Under the pieces are notes generated by a model. It searched no databases. It saw only the letters and a program-made list of their open reading frames with translations, and was not told the DNA's origin. Below, in pieces: positions 44,511 to 48,088 of a stretch of 48,088 bases of DNA. The stretch lies in the NCBI GenBank assembly GCA_014384565.1, contig JACNFO010000056.1:6373-54460 (forward strand). Reading direction: 5' to 3'. Position numbers and translations under genes: made by a program. The stretch's first letter is position 1. Every line of letters begins with the position of its first letter. This DNA is from Candidatus Pseudothioglobus aerophilus (GTDB taxonomy: Bacteria > Pseudomonadota > Gammaproteobacteria > PS1 > Pseudothioglobaceae).

Positions 44511-45569
44511 TTATTTGACTCGAAGTTCGGTTTTAGGGTCAAAAAATAGGGCTGAAGTTGTGTTCGCTTCTATTCCAACTTTTGATCCTGTTAAGGGCAG
44601 TTTTTCCTCTCTTGACTCTACAACCACTCTTTCACCACTCAAGGTTTTTAAGTAAACATACGAAATGTCTCCGAGAGCTTCAGTGAATTCTACTTCGAGA
44701 TCTCCTGACTTAGTGAGCTTTAAATGCTGAGGCCTTAGTCCTACAATTAACTCTGACTTAGATGAGGCAATTGCTTTACTTACTTTGATTTTTGAGGACT
44801 TAAGATTGGGTATTGCTAGCTTTGAATCAACAATACTTCCCTTTAAAAAATTGATTGTTGGTGAGCCAATAAAGCCTGCAACAAAAATATTTTGCGGATC
44901 TTCATATAACTCTAATGGTTTGCCTACTTGCTGAATTAAACCCTCTTTTAGAACGACTATTTTATCAGCGAGTGTCATTGCCTCTACTTGGTCATGGGTA
45001 ACATAAATGATAGTTGTACCTAGTTCACGATGAAGACGAGAGATTTCAACGCGCATTTCAACCCTAAGTTCCGCATCAAGATTTGATAAAGGCTCATCAA
45101 ATAAAAATACTTCTGGACCCCTTACAATTGACCTTCCAATGGCAACTCTTTGTCTCTGTCCACCTGACAAGGTTTTAGGCTTTCTATCCATGTAATCTTC
45201 AAGGTGCAAAATACTCGCAGCATCATTAACTTTCTTGTTAATTTCATCAGTAGGAACTTTTGTCATTTTAAGGCCAAAGCCCATATTTTCTCTAACCGTC
45301 ATATGCGGATATAAAGCGTAAGATTGAAAAACCATTGCAATGCCCCTGTCCGCTGGATGCATGGTAGTGACATTTTTATCACCAATATGAATCTCACCAG
45401 TAGTTACTTCCTCAAGGCCAGAGATCATTCTCAGTAGGGTTGATTTTCCGCAACCTGATGGCCCAACAAAAACACAAAATTCACCATCCTCGATTTCTAA
45501 ATCAATTCCATGAATAACTTCCACTTGATCGTATTTCTTAGTCGCATTAGATATCTTTAATGATGCCAT
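44511..45569 (-). CDS. Sugar ABC transporter ATPase (UgpC/MalK/MsmK type)
   Basis: This 352-residue single ABC ATPase has Walker A GPSGCGKST at 36-44, Q-loop VFQSYALYPHM at 80-90, signature LSGGQRQRV at 134-142 and Walker B FLFDEP at 155-160. A TOBE-type domain follows from about 235 to the end, with VGLRPQHLKL. It is the right type for the permease pair at 33898-35636, which lacks an ATPase gene of its own. It is co-transcribed with the IclR regulator (18-bp gap). MsmK-like ATPases can serve several importers, so other partners cannot be excluded. Cytoplasmic face of the membrane. Confidence 0.9.
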   Translation of the reverse strand: MASLKISNATKKYDQVEVIHGIDLEIEDGEFCVFVGPSGCGKSTLLRMISGLEEVTTGEIHIGDKNVTTMHPADRGIAMVFQSYALYPHMTVRENMGFGLKMTKVPTDEINKKVNDAASILHLEDYMDRKPKTLSGGQRQRVAIGRSIVRGPEVFLFDEPLSNLDAELRVEMRVEISRLHRELGTTIIYVTHDQVEAMTLADKIVVLKEGLIQQVGKPLELYEDPQNIFVAGFIGSPTINFLKGSIVDSKLAIPNLKSSKIKVSKAIASSKSELIVGLRPQHLKLTKSGDLEVEFTEALGDISYVYLKTLSGERVVVESREEKLPLTGSKVGIEANTTSALFFDPKTELRVK

Positions 45570-45587
45570 ATCAAAGGTGTCCTTATA

Positions 45588-46376
45588 TTAGTTATTTTGT
45601 TCAGGAAAATTCCATGCACCAGCTTCTTTCCCAATTAGTTCTGAGGTCTTAAGTAATTGAGGCTTGAATTCTTGAAGGCTCTCTAAGCTGTGTATATCAA
45701 TTGAGCTAGTGATCGATAAACCTCCAATCACTCTACCTTTTGCTGACAAAATTGGAGATGAGATGCAAATAATTTTTACTTCATGCTCCTGCTTATCAAA
45801 GGCTATTCCTTGCTTTTTTATTGTAGTTAGTTCTTTGCGAAGCGCTTTTTCAGAGGTAATTGTAAAGTCAGTATACTTAAAGAATGCTTGTTTAGAAATT
45901 ACTCTACTTAGAGATTCTTCATCTAAAAAAGCCATCATTGCCTTACCAACTCCAGTGCAGTATGCAGGCCCAACTTTGCCGGCTTGAGAATACATTTCAA
46001 TTGGTGAGCTAGGGTTTCTTTTGTCAACATATAATACTTGGCCATTATCAAGCTGAGCCAAGTGAACAGTTTCACCAACTTTATCAGACAGTTCATCTAT
46101 AAACGGAAGGGCAATAGGAGCGAGCGAGCTTTGAAGCCAAGCTGCATGAGCCATGCGAACTAACTTGAGTCCTAGCTTATAGGTTTGCTCCTCATCATTG
46201 TAGCTCAGCATATCTTGATTCAGGAGAGTTTGGAGAAGTCTATATAGAGTTGCCTTAGGATACTTGCTGGTCTTTAAAAGGCTTGAAAATCGAACTGGTG
46301 AGCCAATTTCTGCAACTTCATTGAGAACATCTAATGCCTTACCAACTGTTCCATCACCTCGTTTTTCTGCTGCCAT
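45588..46376 (-). CDS. IclR-family transcriptional regulator
   Basis: This 262-residue protein has an N-terminal winged helix (about 8-75; VRFSSLLKTSKYPKATLYRLLQTL holds the recognition helix) and a C-terminal IclR effector domain (about 85-250; GPAYCTGVGKAMMAFLDEE and GIAFDKQEHEVKIICISSPI). IclR regulators bind small carbon metabolites and often repress or activate adjacent uptake operons. Here it is divergent from glycerol kinase and co-directional with the importer ATPase, so it probably controls the galactoside importer, its ATPase and glycerol kinase through the palindromes at 32422-32438 and 46506-46522. Effector unknown; galactose- or glycerol-derived compounds are natural candidates. 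Confidence 0.9.
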   Translation of the reverse strand: MAAEKRGDGTVGKALDVLNEVAEIGSPVRFSSLLKTSKYPKATLYRLLQTLLNQDMLSYNDEEQTYKLGLKLVRMAHAAWLQSSLAPIALPFIDELSDKVGETVHLAQLDNGQVLYVDKRNPSSPIEMYSQAGKVGPAYCTGVGKAMMAFLDEESLSRVISKQAFFKYTDFTITSEKALRKELTTIKKQGIAFDKQEHEVKIICISSPILSAKGRVIGGLSITSSIDIHSLESLQEFKPQLLKTSELIGKEAGAWNFPEQNN

Positions 46377-46505
46377 AATTTACTAGTAATTTTAAAATGT
46401 TTGTTTATTGAATCAACTGTTGTATATGATGAACAGCTCATTTACTGATTTAATTTTAGCAGATAATGTATACTATTTTGAATAAGTTTACAATAGTAGA
46501 ACTAA

Positions 46506-46522
46506 GTTCCATTATTTGGAAA
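46506..46522. promoter_or_regulatory. Candidate IclR-family operator before glycerol kinase
   Basis: GTTCCA, five bases, TGGAAA: perfect TTCCA/TGGAA inverted repeat, 16 bases before the glpK ATG, in the 161-bp region shared with the divergent iclR gene. Eleven of 17 positions agree with the 32422-32438 site, all but one outside the spacer matching in the arms or changing conservatively. A protein bound here would cover the glpK ribosome-site/early transcript region, consistent with repression. Confidence 0.5.
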
Positions 46523-46537
46523 TAGGGGTTTTTAATT

Positions 46538-48034
46538 ATGTCCAAGCAAGACAAATATATTCTGTCAATTGATCAAGGAACTACTTCATCAAGGGCTATA
46601 TTATTTGATTCAAATTATCAAATTATATCAATTGGCCAAAAAGAGTTTACTCAGTTTTTTCCAAATTCAGGCTGGGTAGAGCATGATCCAGAAGAAATTT
46701 GGTCTTCAGTTCTTGATAGCTGCAATATTGCAATTAATAATGCAAAAATTAATTCTAGCCAAATTGCTTCAATAGGAATTACAAATCAACGTGAAACTAC
46801 TGTTGTTTGGGATAAGGAAAGTGGAGTGCCTGTATATAAAGCAATTGTTTGGCAAGACAGGAGGACCTCTGATGAGTGTCAAAATCTTCGAGAGCTTGGA
46901 CATGAAGAAAGTGTTACCAAAAAAACTGGACTTGTACTTGACCCATACTTTTGCGCAACCAAAATCTCTTGGATTCTTGACAATGTCGATGATGCAAGAA
47001 ATAAGGCTAATTCTGGCAAGTTACTTTTTGGAACAATAGACAGTTTTTTACTATGGCGCTTAAGTAATAAAAAAGTCCATTCAACGGATGCTACAAATGC
47101 ATCTAGAACTCTTTTGTACAATATCCACGAAAGCCGGTGGGATGATGACTTATTAAGACTTTTTAATATCCCTAAATCAATGCTACCAAAGGTTTGTGAT
47201 AGCGCTTCCAATTTTGGTGATACCGATAAGTCTTTTTTTGGCTCTTCAATTCCTATCTGCAGCCTCATTGGCGATCAACCCTCGGCCTTGGTTGGACAAG
47301 CCTGCTTTAAGCCAGGTATGGTTAAGTCTACTTATGGGACTGGTTGTTTTGTTCTAATAAATACTGGAGTGGTTCCAGTTCAGTCAAATAATAAATTATT
47401 AACAACAATTGCATATCAAATTAACAATAAGCCATGCTACGCTCTCGAGGGGTCAATTTTTGTTGCCGGAGCAGCCATCCAGTGGCTCCGTGATAAGCTT
47501 GAGTTTATAGATGCAGCTGATCAATCAGATACTCTCGCTATGAATGCTGATCCAGGAGAAGATGTTTTTTTAGTGCCTGCATTTGTCGGTCTTGGTGCGC
47601 CATATTGGGACTCAGATTGCCGGGGTGCTTTATTCGGCCTTACAAGAAATACAGGGCCTGCAGAAATAACAAAAGCCGCGCTAGAGTCTGTGTGCTATCA
47701 AACCTGTGACCTTTTGAATGCAATTTCTAATGACTTGGGACATGATATGTTAAGTACTATTAGAGTGGATGGTGGTATGTCGGCTTCAAATTGGACTATG
47801 CAGATGCTTGCAGATTTAATAAATTTACCGGTTGAGCGTCCAAAAAATTTAGAAACTACTGCATTGGGAGCGGCTTATTTTGCTGGAATGCAGATAGGTT
47901 TTTATCCTTCTACTGAAGAGTTTGCAGAATCATGGAAAACTGAAAAACAATTTAGTTCAAAAATGTCTGATGTGAAAAGAGAAGGAAAACTACTAGGTTG
48001 GAAGGATGCAGTGAGTCGAACTCTTTCTAAATAA
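46538..48034 (+). CDS. glpK: Glycerol kinase
   Basis: This 498-residue FGGY-family kinase makes glycerol-3-phosphate from glycerol and ATP. Glycerol-kinase features: SIDQGTTSSRAILFD at the N-terminus, GWVEHDPEEIW, IVWQDRRT with the glycerol-binding Arg, and KSTYGTGCFVLINTG in the ADP-binding half. Length is the standard about 500. It is divergent from iclR and not beside glpD or a glycerol facilitator inside the window, so its role may be to use glycerol freed from imported galactosylglycerols. Genes right of the window could show a normal glp operon instead. It ends 54 bp before the window end. Confidence 0.95.
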   Translation: MSKQDKYILSIDQGTTSSRAILFDSNYQIISIGQKEFTQFFPNSGWVEHDPEEIWSSVLDSCNIAINNAKINSSQIASIGITNQRETTVVWDKESGVPVYKAIVWQDRRTSDECQNLRELGHEESVTKKTGLVLDPYFCATKISWILDNVDDARNKANSGKLLFGTIDSFLLWRLSNKKVHSTDATNASRTLLYNIHESRWDDDLLRLFNIPKSMLPKVCDSASNFGDTDKSFFGSSIPICSLIGDQPSALVGQACFKPGMVKSTYGTGCFVLINTGVVPVQSNNKLLTTIAYQINNKPCYALEGSIFVAGAAIQWLRDKLEFIDAADQSDTLAMNADPGEDVFLVPAFVGLGAPYWDSDCRGALFGLTRNTGPAEITKAALESVCYQTCDLLNAISNDLGHDMLSTIRVDGGMSASNWTMQMLADLINLPVERPKNLETTALGAAYFAGMQIGFYPSTEEFAESWKTEKQFSSKMSDVKREGKLLGWKDAVSRTLSK

Positions 48035-48088
48035 GCAGCCTAGTTTAATTTCTTAATTACTGGACGTTTTCAGCTGCTCTATTTTAAA

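Noticed and set aside
46879-47268. A 129-codon open frame on the - strand
   Set aside because: It is antisense to glycerol kinase, within conserved kinase sequence.
48034-48078. Inverted repeat AGCAGC/GCTGCT after glycerol kinase as a terminator
   Set aside because: The arms are only six bases with a loop of about 33 bases, too weak to call.

Overview
The window is AT-rich, gene-dense bacterial DNA, with operons joined by 1-8 bp overlaps, periplasmic binding-protein transporters and a Tat translocase. The gene set (membrane-bound PuuD urate oxidase, two BMP-type ABC importers, a two-domain ALDH16-like aldehyde dehydrogenase, an oxidative galactose pathway) suggests a marine heterotrophic or mixotrophic gammaproteobacterium, perhaps of the SUP05/Arctic96BD-19 (Thioglobus-like) group. 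That placement is an inference from gene content; there is no rRNA gene to confirm it. I saw no tRNA, rRNA, CRISPR array, insertion sequence or phage gene.

Layout. (1) 1-247: the tail of an oligopeptide-type ABC ATPase gene and a small membrane ORF, both on +. (2) 268-13966, all on -: a nucleoside uptake and breakdown operon, read from right to left. It encodes a BMP-type binding protein, ATPase, two permeases, cytidine deaminase, purine nucleoside phosphorylase, deoxyribose-phosphate aldolase, ALDH16-like dehydrogenase, thymidine phosphorylase, phosphopentomutase, adenosine deaminase and a purine-type phosphoribosyltransferase. A strong sigma-70-like promoter lies at 14111-14139. (3) 14377-25090, on +: a complete purine-base degradation operon. 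It covers guanine deaminase, xanthine dehydrogenase and its XdhC chaperone, cytochrome-linked urate oxidase, HIU hydrolase, OHCU decarboxylase, allantoinase, allantoicase and ureidoglycolate lyase. (4) 25087-30833, on +: a second BMP-type ABC importer, then an adenine-deaminase-type enzyme. (5) 30839-32231, on -: tatC, tatB, tatA. (6) 32578-44503, on +: a sugar ABC importer without its ATPase, GH36 alpha-galactosidase, the full De Ley-Doudoroff route for galactose, and GH42 beta-galactosidase. (7) 44511-46376, on -: the missing sugar-importer ATPase and an IclR-family regulator. (8) 46538-48034, on +: glycerol kinase.

How it works together. Modules 2 to 4 form a chain. Nucleosides are imported and split; the (deoxy)ribose goes through DeoB/DeoC to glyceraldehyde-3-phosphate and acetaldehyde, and the aldehyde dehydrogenase oxidises the aldehyde. 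Purine bases, released inside the cell or imported by the second transporter, are taken to urate, allantoin, urea and glyoxylate. Modules 6 to 8 look like one regulon. Alpha- and beta-galactosidases without signal peptides, a pathway burning galactose to pyruvate and glyceraldehyde-3-phosphate, and glycerol kinase would together fully use galactosyl- and digalactosyl-glycerol, the head groups of algal thylakoid galactolipids (or floridoside). This substrate is my hypothesis and is the main candidate for an undescribed system. Supporting it, similar IclR-type palindromes lie before the transporter operon (32422-32438) and before glycerol kinase (46506-46522).

Also notable: the xanthine dehydrogenase large subunit appears to start at an AUU codon, and an intrinsic terminator sits 12 bases before the start codon of the adenine deaminase gene.
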